In this document: positions 47,236 through 57,171 of the stretch, in pieces
Layout of the letters: the number at the start of each line of letters is the position of its first letter
How positions within the stretch are numbered: the first letter of the stretch is position 1
IMG/VR virus record: IMGVR_UViG_3300013093_000048
Location: 1 to 64,000 of that record
DNA: 64,000 nucleotides
Source of the DNA: a virus
Direction: 5' to 3' (one strand)
The notes under the pieces: model-generated
Database searches by the model: none
What the model saw: the letters and a program-made list of their open reading frames with translations, nothing else
What the model was told of the DNA's origin: nothing
Translations under genes and position numbers: made by a program

Positions 47236-47413
47236 GGTGCACTATCCGTGGTTAGAAGTCCCCGCTAAAGGGGGCTTCTTTGTTCCCACATTGAAGTTTG
47301 AGGAGGTAAGGGTAAACGGTTTAAAAGCCGCCCTTTACCACCGAGTACAAGCCAAGGCAGAGATAGGGCGCAAGAACGGCAAGATAGGCGTGTGGTTTAC
47401 TCGCCTACGCTAG
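47222..47413 (+). CDS. Small protein at the end of the early operon
   Basis: 63 residues if GTG at 47222 is used, 58 if GTG at 47237 is used (better spaced from GAGGAAG). HYPWLEVPAKGGFFVPTLKF then EVRVNGLKAALYHRVQAKAE and IGVWFTRLR is protein-like. Its stop overlaps the stop of the minus-strand giant gene, tail to tail. Unknown function. Confidence 0.6.
   Translation: MRKIKVHYPWLEVPAKGGFFVPTLKFEEVRVNGLKAALYHRVQAKAEIGRKNGKIGVWFTRLR
47255..47284 (+). terminator. Terminator-like hairpin within the last early gene
   Basis: GAAGTCCCC-GCTAAA-GGGGGCTTC followed by TTTGTT: a nine-pair stem with one G-U. It lies just after the primase stop and inside the small gene's coding sequence. It would reduce read-through into the opposing late genes. 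Confidence 0.65.
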
Positions 47414-50400
47414 CCCTAAAGTCTTTTGCTAAATCAATCTTATCTTGTTTAACGAGGTCTAGTTCTTTTCTCTTTTGCGCTGGTGTCAGAGTTCTGTCGC
47501 CCCGTACTTCACGCTCACGTTTATTTAGTTCGCCCATTTGCTGTTTAAATGCACCCGCTGCAGATGTAGCATCAATCTCTCTAGAATACTTTTGATAAAA
47601 CTTATCAGCTTTATCTGGATCTTCTGCTTCAAGACCTGTGTACGTATTATGTAGCTGCTCAATATTAACCATAGAATTGTAGGCTTTATTAATTAGACCT
47701 GCACCATCCGATGGTTGGAAAAAGCCGCCAAGTACAGGCAATTCATGCGCTGTCATCTCTGGGCCTGCGGTACTACGTAATACTGGATTGAACATAGACA
47801 TCAAGGCAATACCAAGACTGCTTGTATAGCTTTGGATAAAGTGGTCTAACTGAACTGGAGAAACACCTAAGTACTGGCCAACAAGTTTTGATACTTCAGT
47901 CGTATTAGCGTGAGAACGGTATCCCGCTTGTTGGGTTTTATCACGAGTACTTTCAATAGGGGATAGGCTATACAAATCTGTGTTTGTCAACGCTTCAACT
48001 ACAGGCTTAACACCTTGCGGCAAAAATGCTGTAGATACACCTGGAATGTTTCCAATTACTTGTTTAGCAAACGCAGGTAATACGTCTTTTGTTTTAGCGT
48101 CTGTTGCGGCTAAGTTGTATACAGCTTCAGGAAGCGCCTTAAAGATTACGCCAGATTCAAATGGAATTGGTACGCGAACTGGATCTTTTGCGCCAGGAAT
48201 TGGAATAAACCAATAGTTAAGTTTGTCTTCATCAGTAGCATTTTTGTACGCTGTATTATTTTGCATAAGGGCTGTGTACAGCAAAGACATACCAGCTACT
48301 ACCGCACCTCGCTTAAGCAATGTGTTCTTAACATTAAGCTTATCTTCAAACAAAGACTTGCCCAAACCAGCGCGCGCCAATGTGTTAAGACCTTGAATCT
48401 GTGCGTTAAAGAAAGGAATCATGACGCTAAGTGCCCGCACGCTAGGTGAGTAGCCGTGCTTGGTAAAGTTTTGGGATTCTAGCGTAGCTAAGGAAGCCTC
48501 CATTGGAGTCATACCTTTTTTAATGAAACCGTTATAGAGAGTTAAACGGGCTGACTCATCAGCTACAATAGCCAGTCTATCTGCTTTAGCCCAAAGTTTT
48601 TCCCACCCTGATTGACCACGAGCAATTTGCTGTGAGATAGTGCGCATGTCAGACATAGTACCAGCGTACACATGGCCGCCAATAATTCCTTGTTCTTGGA
48701 GCATACGAACCTCAGGAGAAGAACCTTCCCAACTCTTTTTAATGTTTCCGATAACGTCCACGATTGGGCGTACATCAGCGCCAGTTTTTATCCAGCTATC
48801 AATAGATTCTTTAAATGCTACACGAGCTGAGTATGCTGGGAATCTAGTTACGGCTTTACGCAATAGATTAGCTGGGCCTTGTAAGAAACTAATAGCAGAC
48901 GGAAGAGTCATTGAAACACCTTCCATACCACGAACAATCATATCGCCCGGAATGTCACCAAATAAAGACTCAGACTGACGGCTAATTTCTGCTCGGTCAC
49001 GAAGCTTCTTATACTCTTCAGTATTGGCCTTACCTTCTTTACGCATTTTATCAAGGCGGTCTTCAAGCTGGGTAGACAAGCCTGAAGTTTGGATTACGGC
49101 ATGTTTCTCTTCGCCTTTATCGTAAAAACGAACTGTACTAGGAGAAGCAGGGCCGTTGCCATCGTGTACTTCAGCAATACCAAGAGTGCGAAGGGTGTGT
49201 GCTGTATTTTTTGTAGCTACGTTACTCATAGCCATGTCAGTCAGCATGTAGGTATTTTGGAGAGAGCTTACTTCAAAGTTAATGATTGACTTATCGCCAC
49301 CAAGCAGTTCTTTTAAATACTGTTGGTTTTTAATATCGCCAATACGAATGTGGTTTTCTTCATCCCACACAGAACCGTCTGCCCGCTCACGATAGTAAGG
49401 TACATAATCACCCTGCTTTAGCTTATCAACTAGCTCTTTAGAAAGGCGCCCAGTTTGAACAGCAAGATCCAATAACCCATTGTTATATTCACGATACATC
49501 TTACGGGCTTCTTGGAAATGTGGGTTAGAACGGCCAAATTTTAGTATTTCATCTAGTTGCTTTTGGGTAACTTTACCAGCCAAGTTTAATTTTTCTAAAC
49601 CGTCTGGAGTAGATGCCGCACGTTCAGCCGCTAAGTACAAGCCAAATTGTTCATTGGCAGCTTCCGCATTACCAATTTCTAAAGCGGCTTTCCCTATTGT
49701 TTCAAAAATATCTTTAAGCCCCGATTTTTTAGCGCTCTTATACTGATACTCGCCGTACTCATTCTTTTCTAACTTAACCGGACCGTGCGTAGCTATTTCA
49801 GAAACCATGTTATTGCGCTGGTCATATAAACGGTTATACGACATCATCTGTACAGCTTGTAGCTTGTCGCTCATATTGCGAGCTATGTATTCTAAACCAG
49901 CAAAACGGTCAACAAAACGGTGCATCAAACTTGCACCAAGAACACCACCTTTAATTCTGTCGGTAAAAGGTTTTTCTTGGGCAATAGTATCTTTGGCGTA
50001 TGTTTGTAGCGCTGGATCAAAACTAGCTTTATACACAGGCTTGCTAGCAAAAGACACTTCTCCGTTTTCTAGTCTGGAGGCAATAGGCCGCGAAGCATCA
50101 AAGTCTTTTCTAGCATCACGAAGCAATTTGTAAATATCGGAAGTACTGATATCTAAATCCAAGCCCATCTTGCGCAATCCTGCACGAACCAAACCAACCA
50201 TAGCTTTAATAAACTCATTGGCTTTTTCAACAAAACTCTTAGACGGCCTTGCTTCTTCAGTATAGGCTATCATTTCCTTAACGGCAGCTGTCATAGCTTC
50301 CGCTTCAGTTTTACCAGAATTAATTGCAGCAGCATGGGCGCGTTCAACTTCTTCACTAACGCCTAATTTTTCAGCAAGACCGAACACTCCGCCTTCTTGC

Positions 50401-53400
50401 TTAGCCACTTTATTAACTAGAGCTTTAACACCCTCGTCACCAAGCACGCCTTCAACACCTAAGTGGCCGGTAATCTCGTGGGCCATGGTTTTCTTAAGGT
50501 CAGTTGCATCAGCATGGTTCTTAGTAATAACAAAGACTGTTCCGTCTGGCAGAACACCACCGCGAACTTCATCTGGGTTATGCCCTGTAGCTTCAATAAT
50601 TGAGCGCAATGTAGGCGTGGCTTCTTTAACTACCAGTAAACGTAGGCCTTTTGGCTTAGCTACTTTATTAATAATAGACTTAGCTTCTGCGTGGTCAATA
50701 CCTTCTCCGCCATGCGCTTTATCTGTACGAGCTTCCCAGTCATTAGAATTTAGACCGCTAAATAGATCACCAAAATCTTTTGCATCTAATCCAGAACGGC
50801 TTAACTCATCAGACTTATCAACACCTTCAAAAAGTTTTTCAACGGCTTCTTCATTTTTAGCGCGTTGTTCTGGCGTAAGTTCTTTCTTGGTGCCCCGTTC
50901 AAACATTTTTACAGGATGTACTGTACGTGCAGCAGGTCCTTTAGCTCTTTCAGACTGTTTAGGCTCAACTTCAACTTTAGCTACAAGGTTTTCTTTTCTG
51001 TCTTTAAGAACTGCTATTTCATTCTTGTACTTAGTTACTGCTTCTTCAGCAGTCAAAGGCTTGGCTTTAGTAGCTTTAAGTTTATCTGTTATCTCTTGGC
51101 CTTGAGCTACTAATTTTTCACGAACAGTAGGTATGCGTTTGTCCGCTTTTTCAAATTTATCTTTTAGCCTATTACGTTCTTGCGCTAATTGACGACGTTT
51201 TTCACCAGCTTCTTTTTTAGCTTCAGCCAAGCGTTCAGCTTTTGCTTCTGGTGTATTTACGTTCTTAATTTTTTCTTCAAGTGTTTTAATTTGAGAATCA
51301 ATCTCGGCTTTTTGTTTCTTGACCCGTTCCTCAGCACCTTGTAAATTAGCTTCAGCAATAGCTTCATTGCGCGCTTTTCTACGCTTAGCGTAGTCAATAT
51401 CTTTTTCGCGTTGTTTTTCAAGGGAAAGTCTATCTGACGCAGTTTTTTCTTCTACAGTTTGAGTCGGTTTAACTGCCTCTTTGATTGCAGCTTCTTTTTC
51501 TTCAATGTCAGCTTTAATCTTATCGCGGTTTTTACCTTTAGCTGTTTTAAGTTTAGCTTGTAAATCAGCCAACTCCCCACGCAAATTGACCACATTACCA
51601 GACACTTTAGTACCAGGAAGTCCAAGGCCCTCTAACAAACGCTGGTCATTTTCACGAGTTTGTTTGGCGTTATCTTCTATAGACTTTAATAGCTCAGCTT
51701 CTTGAACACGAATATTGGTTTTAGCTTGAGCAATTTGTCGTTCTAGCTGAGCCTGAGGTGTTTTTTCATATTGGCGCTCTAGCCCGCGCAATATAGCCCG
51801 CTCAGTATTAATACTGGCTTCTTTAAGTTTGCGAGAGCGAGCGTGAAGCGCGTCAATCTCATCAAGACGTGTTTTTAATTCTTTATTTACTGCTTTAATT
51901 TGTTTGTCGAGTTCAAACTTAGCTTCGCTATAGTGGCGTGATTTACCTTCTTCTTTTTCCCGTTTGGCCGTAAGTTTTTCTAAACTCTTAGTAACTTTGC
52001 TACGAGCATTCCACAGACCAGTAGCTTCTTCGTTAATGTTCTTAATTAACTTATCCGCATTTGCCACGTCTTCAATAAATGATTTCTGGATTTCAATTTG
52101 TTTGCGTAGCTCAGCTGTAGACTCTGTTGTTGTTTCCAGTTTTTCAGCGGCGCGCTTTTCAGCCGCAACTTTAGTTTCTGCAACACGTTTTTCTAGCGCA
52201 TCTAATTCTGCTGCAGCTTTTTCTTTTGCCGCTTTAAGTTTTTTACCCTGCGCTTCTACAAGGCGCATGAAGTTAGCTGTTGTAGCTCTTACTGTAGCAA
52301 TAGGTTCTAACTTAGCAGCAGGCTGTTTTTCTTTAGCCTTTTCTAGCTCTTTCATTAGCTCAATGCCTTTAGCTTGAGCAGCAAACGCACGTTTTAAATC
52401 TGGAAGCTTCTTAGCATTCTCTTCAGCAATAATTGCTTTTTGTTCTTCGATCGCACTTTCAATGCGCTCAATGTTAGCCGCCTGAACTTTCTCTTGGTTT
52501 TCTTTTCCAAATAGTTCTTGCTGATCAATCGGATACTGCTTTTCTTTTTCAGCCTTAGCACGAGCAGCTAATTCTTCAGCGGTAGCCAGGTTACCAATAT
52601 TTGATACGTCAGGCGCTTTGGCTTTGCGGTCTTCCTCAGCCATACGCTGCGCTTCTTCTGTGCGCAACTCTTTAACCAGTTTGCCAATCTTCTCTTGTGC
52701 TTTAGCAATTTTAGCTTGGTCAGGATTCTCACTACTGCGTTCTTCAGCAATAATGCTTTCTTGGTATTTAATTTCAGCTGAACGCTCATCTGCACCGTTA
52801 AACTGTTTTCTAAGTTCTGGTTTGTAGGCAGTAATTGGGTTCTTAATAGCTACAGCATCGTGCGTTACATTTGCAATATGCTCTGCGATAACCGCTTGTG
52901 CGGCTTCTGGAGATGCAATCTCCCCTGTAGCTAGGCGCTTCATATCGCCTACAGCTTCCATGAACTGGGCTTTAACTTCTTTTACCTGTTGTTCATTTAG
53001 CGGCAAGCTACCCGCAGCCTGGCGGTGTGTTGCTACTTCATCCATTAAAGAGTCAGAAAAAGCTTTTTCAGCTTTTAACATTCTGTTTTCTAATACGCTC
53101 TTAGTTACTTTTGCACGTTTAGTTTGGCCGCCAATATACTCTCGGTTAGCCAAAGCATTTAAAGAATCTAAAAAAGTTTCTAAGTGCCCACGTTGTTCAC
53201 GGCGCACGCCATTAAGAAGCTCATGGTATTTACGAATTCTTTCTGGAATTTGCTTGCCAACTGGAAGGTCAATATCTTTATCTAAATTCTGAATACGTTC
53301 AGCCAGATTACGCATCTGGCCAATAACTTCCATAACTTCGCCACGGTTTGCACCAGCTTGGTTACGTTTTCCGCGAGCCATATCTAACTTGCGTTTTAGT

Positions 53401-55697
53401 CCCATTAGAGCGCCACGTAATGTAAGGTTATCCCCAACATGGCGTTTTAATGTAGCTAATCTACCCATTACTTCTGGGCGCATTTCACTTGTAGGGAAAG
53501 CGTTTGCTATCGCTGCTGTTGTTTGTTTGCTTGCACCTTCGCTTAAATTTTGAGCATTAAGGGCATCTTGGCGTCTCTTGATATCCGCCAGTAATTGGTC
53601 ACGTTCAACTTGTACTGCTGCAAGTTTTTGTCCTGCAGGGGTAAGCTCACCATCTTTTTCCAGCGCTTGCTTTTTACCAGCAGCGGCTTTCATCTGGTCA
53701 TCTAAGGCCTTAGCGCGATTCTCCATATCACGGATTTCACGGGCTTCAGTTATAGGATCGACTCTATTAATTGCCTGTTCTTTAGAAGGCTCTGCCTCTG
53801 TTCTAGCTTTTGGCTTAGCAGCTTCTACTGCCGCAGCACTTTGCTCCAACAGTTTTTTAAGCTGAATGGCGCCTTGAATATCATTGCTGCTATTGGCTTT
53901 TTGGAACAAATCTTCCAACATGCTATGACGTTGAACAGTTTGGTCGTAGTTTGCTTGTTGTGCTTTCTGGGCAGCAATATCTTCTTCGGTAGCAGGGGCA
54001 GTTTCTTCTCCCAAGTACTTTTTCTGTGTAAGTTCTTCAGCCTGTTTAGCTGCGCTAGCGGCTTGGTCTTCTTTTGCACCAGCTTCAAAATCAAAGGTGC
54101 CTTGAGTTTCTTTAACACCACCAAGCTCGTCCAGTTTTTTCTGAGCAGTTTCAATTTTAGCGGTAAGAGCATCTAACCGTTCTTTGTCAAACTGCCCATT
54201 AGTAAAGTTAAGACTTTGGAATTCAGATTTAGCGGTTTTAATTTGCTTTTCTAAAGCAGCGCGTTGTTGTACGTCTGTCTTTTCTGCAGGCCCAAGAGCT
54301 TCCAACTGTTTATTAGTTGTTTCTAAAATACCAGATAACTGAGCGTGCCTAGCAGATAAATCTTTATATTTAGCAATATCGCCTTTTTCAATCGCAGTAT
54401 TTAAATGGCCTTCCACTGTTTCAATTGTTTGCTTAAGAGCTGGGATGCTATTTTCTAGCATCTGTCTGTGGCTTGCCATTTCATCGGCAGCTTGTTCTTT
54501 TTCTGCTACTGTACGCTGGTCACGAGAAACACCGCTAACTCCTGGCTGTTCTTGCTCAGGAACTTCCATACCAAGTAAATCACCAGTCTGGCGTTGAGAC
54601 TGTTCAAACTGTAACTGTTGTTGTCTGTCAGCTAAACGTATGGCTTCAGCTTCATCAAGCGCTTGTTGTTTCTTACGTTCTGTTTCTGCAAATTGTGCTG
54701 CACCGGCTTCGATAGCTTTTGTTTCAGCTTTACGTTTTGGAAGACCGTGCAATGCCCCAAATATAGGAGACAATTCTGCCGCGCCTATGGCGCTTTCTTT
54801 ATAAGACTGCAATGCTTCAGGGCTTAGTAAGTCTTCTCCAGCTGCAGCACGACGAGCAGCTTCAGTACCAACCATCATGCCAGTACCAGCAATGGCGTTA
54901 GAGCCTGTTTCTGTTAAGAAGTTTCTTGTAGTTCCGCTAAGCTTAGATAAGGCGTCAGTTTTACTTAATGTACCAGCAGCTACTTGTTCACCTAGAGTAG
55001 CGGCTTCTTTACCTAAAATACCGCGAACAGCCTTAGGGATAGCACCCATGCCAGGCAAACCAAATCCGGCAAAGGTAGCTTGAAGAAGACCCGCCGCAAC
55101 TGCTTTAGGAAGATCCTCAGGTTTACCTTTTTCTTTTTGGTACTCTAAGTTTTCACCAATTTCAGCAGGCAAATCAGAAACGGATGTAGCAAGAGCTTGA
55201 GCAGCTGCACGACCAGTTAATCCAGCAACTAAAGAAGCGCCAGCAACTTCAGGAGCAGCTACAGCTGCAAGAGCTCCAGCACCAGCACCAATGGCGGTAG
55301 GTGCAGCATAACGACCAACAATACCACCAACTGGTTCGCTAACATATTTACGAAATGCGGCCCCTGCTCCTGGCAGTAACCCTTCTTTCATAGCCGCGCC
55401 TACATCTTCTGACGTAGTAGGAATAAAACTATCTTGAGCGCCTTTGGCTTTATCTTGTTCAGCCCAGGCTTTGAGCGTGTCACTATTTAATAAAGAACCG
55501 AGGCCTGCTTCTGTAGCTACCTTAGCTTGATTCCAACCTTGACTTACTGCAGAGCCAAAACCTTGACGTTCTTCACGTTCAGCCTTGGATAGAAAAGCTT
55601 CTGGAAATGCTTGCTGGGCTTTTGCATACGCTTCATGGGGTTCCATTCCTTTAGGGACTTCAAGATAAGAGCCGTTCGGTAGCTGTACGTATGCCAT
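47397..55697 (-). CDS. Giant 2766-residue virion protein (candidate ejection protein)
   Basis: The opening is YVQLPNGSYLEVPKGMEPHE. Residues about 120-230 are hydrophobic Ala/Gly-rich segments (AAPTAIGAGAGALAAVAAPE). A very long Lys/Glu/Ala coiled coil runs from about 330 to 1600. A protease-like domain with MAHEITGHLG (H1740-E1741-x2-G-H1745) follows at 1640-1850. The final 900 residues are globular (PSAISFLQGPANLLRKAVTR, EYKKLRDRAEISRQSESLFG). A polyvalent ejection/internal virion protein is the closest match: size, coiled coil and peptidase-like block. HExxGH is not the canonical HExxH. It is the last gene of the late transcript. Confidence 0.75.
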   Translation of the reverse strand: MAYVQLPNGSYLEVPKGMEPHEAYAKAQQAFPEAFLSKAEREERQGFGSAVSQGWNQAKVATEAGLGSLLNSDTLKAWAEQDKAKGAQDSFIPTTSEDVGAAMKEGLLPGAGAAFRKYVSEPVGGIVGRYAAPTAIGAGAGALAAVAAPEVAGASLVAGLTGRAAAQALATSVSDLPAEIGENLEYQKEKGKPEDLPKAVAAGLLQATFAGFGLPGMGAIPKAVRGILGKEAATLGEQVAAGTLSKTDALSKLSGTTRNFLTETGSNAIAGTGMMVGTEAARRAAAGEDLLSPEALQSYKESAIGAAELSPIFGALHGLPKRKAETKAIEAGAAQFAETERKKQQALDEAEAIRLADRQQQLQFEQSQRQTGDLLGMEVPEQEQPGVSGVSRDQRTVAEKEQAADEMASHRQMLENSIPALKQTIETVEGHLNTAIEKGDIAKYKDLSARHAQLSGILETTNKQLEALGPAEKTDVQQRAALEKQIKTAKSEFQSLNFTNGQFDKERLDALTAKIETAQKKLDELGGVKETQGTFDFEAGAKEDQAASAAKQAEELTQKKYLGEETAPATEEDIAAQKAQQANYDQTVQRHSMLEDLFQKANSSNDIQGAIQLKKLLEQSAAAVEAAKPKARTEAEPSKEQAINRVDPITEAREIRDMENRAKALDDQMKAAAGKKQALEKDGELTPAGQKLAAVQVERDQLLADIKRRQDALNAQNLSEGASKQTTAAIANAFPTSEMRPEVMGRLATLKRHVGDNLTLRGALMGLKRKLDMARGKRNQAGANRGEVMEVIGQMRNLAERIQNLDKDIDLPVGKQIPERIRKYHELLNGVRREQRGHLETFLDSLNALANREYIGGQTKRAKVTKSVLENRMLKAEKAFSDSLMDEVATHRQAAGSLPLNEQQVKEVKAQFMEAVGDMKRLATGEIASPEAAQAVIAEHIANVTHDAVAIKNPITAYKPELRKQFNGADERSAEIKYQESIIAEERSSENPDQAKIAKAQEKIGKLVKELRTEEAQRMAEEDRKAKAPDVSNIGNLATAEELAARAKAEKEKQYPIDQQELFGKENQEKVQAANIERIESAIEEQKAIIAEENAKKLPDLKRAFAAQAKGIELMKELEKAKEKQPAAKLEPIATVRATTANFMRLVEAQGKKLKAAKEKAAAELDALEKRVAETKVAAEKRAAEKLETTTESTAELRKQIEIQKSFIEDVANADKLIKNINEEATGLWNARSKVTKSLEKLTAKREKEEGKSRHYSEAKFELDKQIKAVNKELKTRLDEIDALHARSRKLKEASINTERAILRGLERQYEKTPQAQLERQIAQAKTNIRVQEAELLKSIEDNAKQTRENDQRLLEGLGLPGTKVSGNVVNLRGELADLQAKLKTAKGKNRDKIKADIEEKEAAIKEAVKPTQTVEEKTASDRLSLEKQREKDIDYAKRRKARNEAIAEANLQGAEERVKKQKAEIDSQIKTLEEKIKNVNTPEAKAERLAEAKKEAGEKRRQLAQERNRLKDKFEKADKRIPTVREKLVAQGQEITDKLKATKAKPLTAEEAVTKYKNEIAVLKDRKENLVAKVEVEPKQSERAKGPAARTVHPVKMFERGTKKELTPEQRAKNEEAVEKLFEGVDKSDELSRSGLDAKDFGDLFSGLNSNDWEARTDKAHGGEGIDHAEAKSIINKVAKPKGLRLLVVKEATPTLRSIIEATGHNPDEVRGGVLPDGTVFVITKNHADATDLKKTMAHEITGHLGVEGVLGDEGVKALVNKVAKQEGGVFGLAEKLGVSEEVERAHAAAINSGKTEAEAMTAAVKEMIAYTEEARPSKSFVEKANEFIKAMVGLVRAGLRKMGLDLDISTSDIYKLLRDARKDFDASRPIASRLENGEVSFASKPVYKASFDPALQTYAKDTIAQEKPFTDRIKGGVLGASLMHRFVDRFAGLEYIARNMSDKLQAVQMMSYNRLYDQRNNMVSEIATHGPVKLEKNEYGEYQYKSAKKSGLKDIFETIGKAALEIGNAEAANEQFGLYLAAERAASTPDGLEKLNLAGKVTQKQLDEILKFGRSNPHFQEARKMYREYNNGLLDLAVQTGRLSKELVDKLKQGDYVPYYRERADGSVWDEENHIRIGDIKNQQYLKELLGGDKSIINFEVSSLQNTYMLTDMAMSNVATKNTAHTLRTLGIAEVHDGNGPASPSTVRFYDKGEEKHAVIQTSGLSTQLEDRLDKMRKEGKANTEEYKKLRDRAEISRQSESLFGDIPGDMIVRGMEGVSMTLPSAISFLQGPANLLRKAVTRFPAYSARVAFKESIDSWIKTGADVRPIVDVIGNIKKSWEGSSPEVRMLQEQGIIGGHVYAGTMSDMRTISQQIARGQSGWEKLWAKADRLAIVADESARLTLYNGFIKKGMTPMEASLATLESQNFTKHGYSPSVRALSVMIPFFNAQIQGLNTLARAGLGKSLFEDKLNVKNTLLKRGAVVAGMSLLYTALMQNNTAYKNATDEDKLNYWFIPIPGAKDPVRVPIPFESGVIFKALPEAVYNLAATDAKTKDVLPAFAKQVIGNIPGVSTAFLPQGVKPVVEALTNTDLYSLSPIESTRDKTQQAGYRSHANTTEVSKLVGQYLGVSPVQLDHFIQSYTSSLGIALMSMFNPVLRSTAGPEMTAHELPVLGGFFQPSDGAGLINKAYNSMVNIEQLHNTYTGLEAEDPDKADKFYQKYSREIDATSAAGAFKQQMGELNKREREVRGDRTLTPAQKRKELDLVKQDKIDLAKDFRASVGE

Positions 55698-55746
55698 ATG
55701 TTCTTCACAAAATGTGTTAAATTAAATTTTAAACTCCAAGCAGGCG

Positions 55747-57171
55747 TTAGCTTGGTAACTGCAGGGTTGGTGCGCCTTGTGGTATTGTACCAGTAACGGT
55801 TAACGGTGGTACGCCTGTATTCATATACTGACGGTATTTTAAAGCGTCTGTAACCCCCAAAGCAGCTAGCTGGCGTTTCATAGCCGGATCTTTAATAGCG
55901 TTAAAGTCTTTTGCTGCCTGGTCTAAACTAAGCTCATTAGCATTTTTACCTTTACCGCTAGCGGCATAGCTAGCCATAGCTCCGTAATACGGCGCCATCA
56001 TAGCGTTCTTTTCATGCTCAACTGCCAATGATCCAGTCTTGTACATAAGATCAGTATTAGCCTGTTCGTACTTAATAGCCGCTTCAATATTACCTTGGGC
56101 ACGAAGTTCTGCCGCTTTAGCTTTATTAAACTGAAATTGCTCACGGTTGTTATCAAGCTCACGAACTACTTTGTAGCTATTTTGTAGCGATGGCAATCCT
56201 GCTTCAAGGCCTTCACCGCCAGCAGCACCAAGTGGCCCTACGTGCTGCATAATTCTTGCTCCCATAGACATTAGCATACCGCTTAAACCTTGGTTTTTAG
56301 CTTCAGCAATCTTATCAGCGTGCTGTTTATCCGTATCACCTAAACCAGCAAAAGGGTCTGGGCGGTTCATAAAATCTTTGTAAGCAGCTGCAATTCCTGA
56401 ATCTTGCATTGGATTAGGCTGCGCTGGAGCTGGAGCTTGTCCCGGCTTTTTAATTGGGTTATTGGCATTTTTTGCGTTAATAACCGCTTGCTCTTCAGGT
56501 GTAATAGTGCCAGCAGGGGCAACGCCAGCCGCTAAGTCGGCTTGGGTAGGCGTAGAGTTTATTGTTGGAGGTAAATTAGGCTGCGATGGAGCAGGCGCTG
56601 GTAAAGTGCCTTTAGGGATATTACCTGTCATTGCAGCTTGCGCATCGGCCGGGTTAGTTTGTGCAGCAATTTGAGACCAAGGTTTATTTTGTTCTTGGAG
56701 CCAACTACCAACAGAACCAGGAATGCTTTTAATTTTATCCAATAGTGCTTGGTCAAACTTGCGACCAGACGGTATAGATTTATTCTCGTATGTATTTGGA
56801 TCAATATCACCTTCTGGAGAAGGAACCAACCCCGTATCTTTAAACGCAACAATACCACCACCAGCCATCATCTTTTCTTCGCCCATGCCTTGCATATTTT
56901 CTGCGGGGAGGGCAGCTAAGCCAGCATGCTCTGCGTATTCCGCTGGTAAATCTTTAGCTAGCATCTGGTCTTTAACTGTAGGCTGTTTAGCGCCTTGTTG
57001 TGCTTGTTGACCTTGGGCAGCTTGGTGTAACTTGTCGCGTTGTTGTTTAGCCGCCATTGCAACGGCCATAGGCAAAGACTGATCTTTACCCTGCATAATA
57101 GCCAAAAGACGTTGATCAGGGAAGATGCGCGGATCAAGCGCCATCTTATACATTTGGTCCATACCGAGCAT
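55747..57171 (-). CDS. Gln/Ala-rich virion protein
   Basis: 474 residues, MLGMDQMYKMALDPRIFPDQ..., then a Gln/Ala-rich helix (QQRDKLHQAAQGQQAQQGAK), a hydrophobic loop MMAGGGIVAFKDTGLVP, a Pro/Ala-rich spacer and a helical C-terminal domain (NREQFQFNKAKAAELRAQGN). The GGGIVAF motif resembles the GG tags of other virion proteins in this window. Adjacent to the giant gene, so it may be another internal virion or ejection component. Confidence 0.7.
   Translation of the reverse strand: MLGMDQMYKMALDPRIFPDQRLLAIMQGKDQSLPMAVAMAAKQQRDKLHQAAQGQQAQQGAKQPTVKDQMLAKDLPAEYAEHAGLAALPAENMQGMGEEKMMAGGGIVAFKDTGLVPSPEGDIDPNTYENKSIPSGRKFDQALLDKIKSIPGSVGSWLQEQNKPWSQIAAQTNPADAQAAMTGNIPKGTLPAPAPSQPNLPPTINSTPTQADLAAGVAPAGTITPEEQAVINAKNANNPIKKPGQAPAPAQPNPMQDSGIAAAYKDFMNRPDPFAGLGDTDKQHADKIAEAKNQGLSGMLMSMGARIMQHVGPLGAAGGEGLEAGLPSLQNSYKVVRELDNNREQFQFNKAKAAELRAQGNIEAAIKYEQANTDLMYKTGSLAVEHEKNAMMAPYYGAMASYAASGKGKNANELSLDQAAKDFNAIKDPAMKRQLAALGVTDALKYRQYMNTGVPPLTVTGTIPQGAPTLQLPS

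Noticed and set aside
50464-50486. Canonical zincin active site in the giant protein
   Set aside because: The motif is HEITGH, with one residue too many for HExxH; kept only as a possible protease-like block.
50485-51105. Plus-strand frame of 206 codons inside the giant gene
   Set aside because: Composition is the mirror of the coiled-coil coding strand and there is no start signal.
47397-55697. N4-like virion RNA polymerase
   Set aside because: The size fits, but no T7-type RNA polymerase motifs could be read in it.
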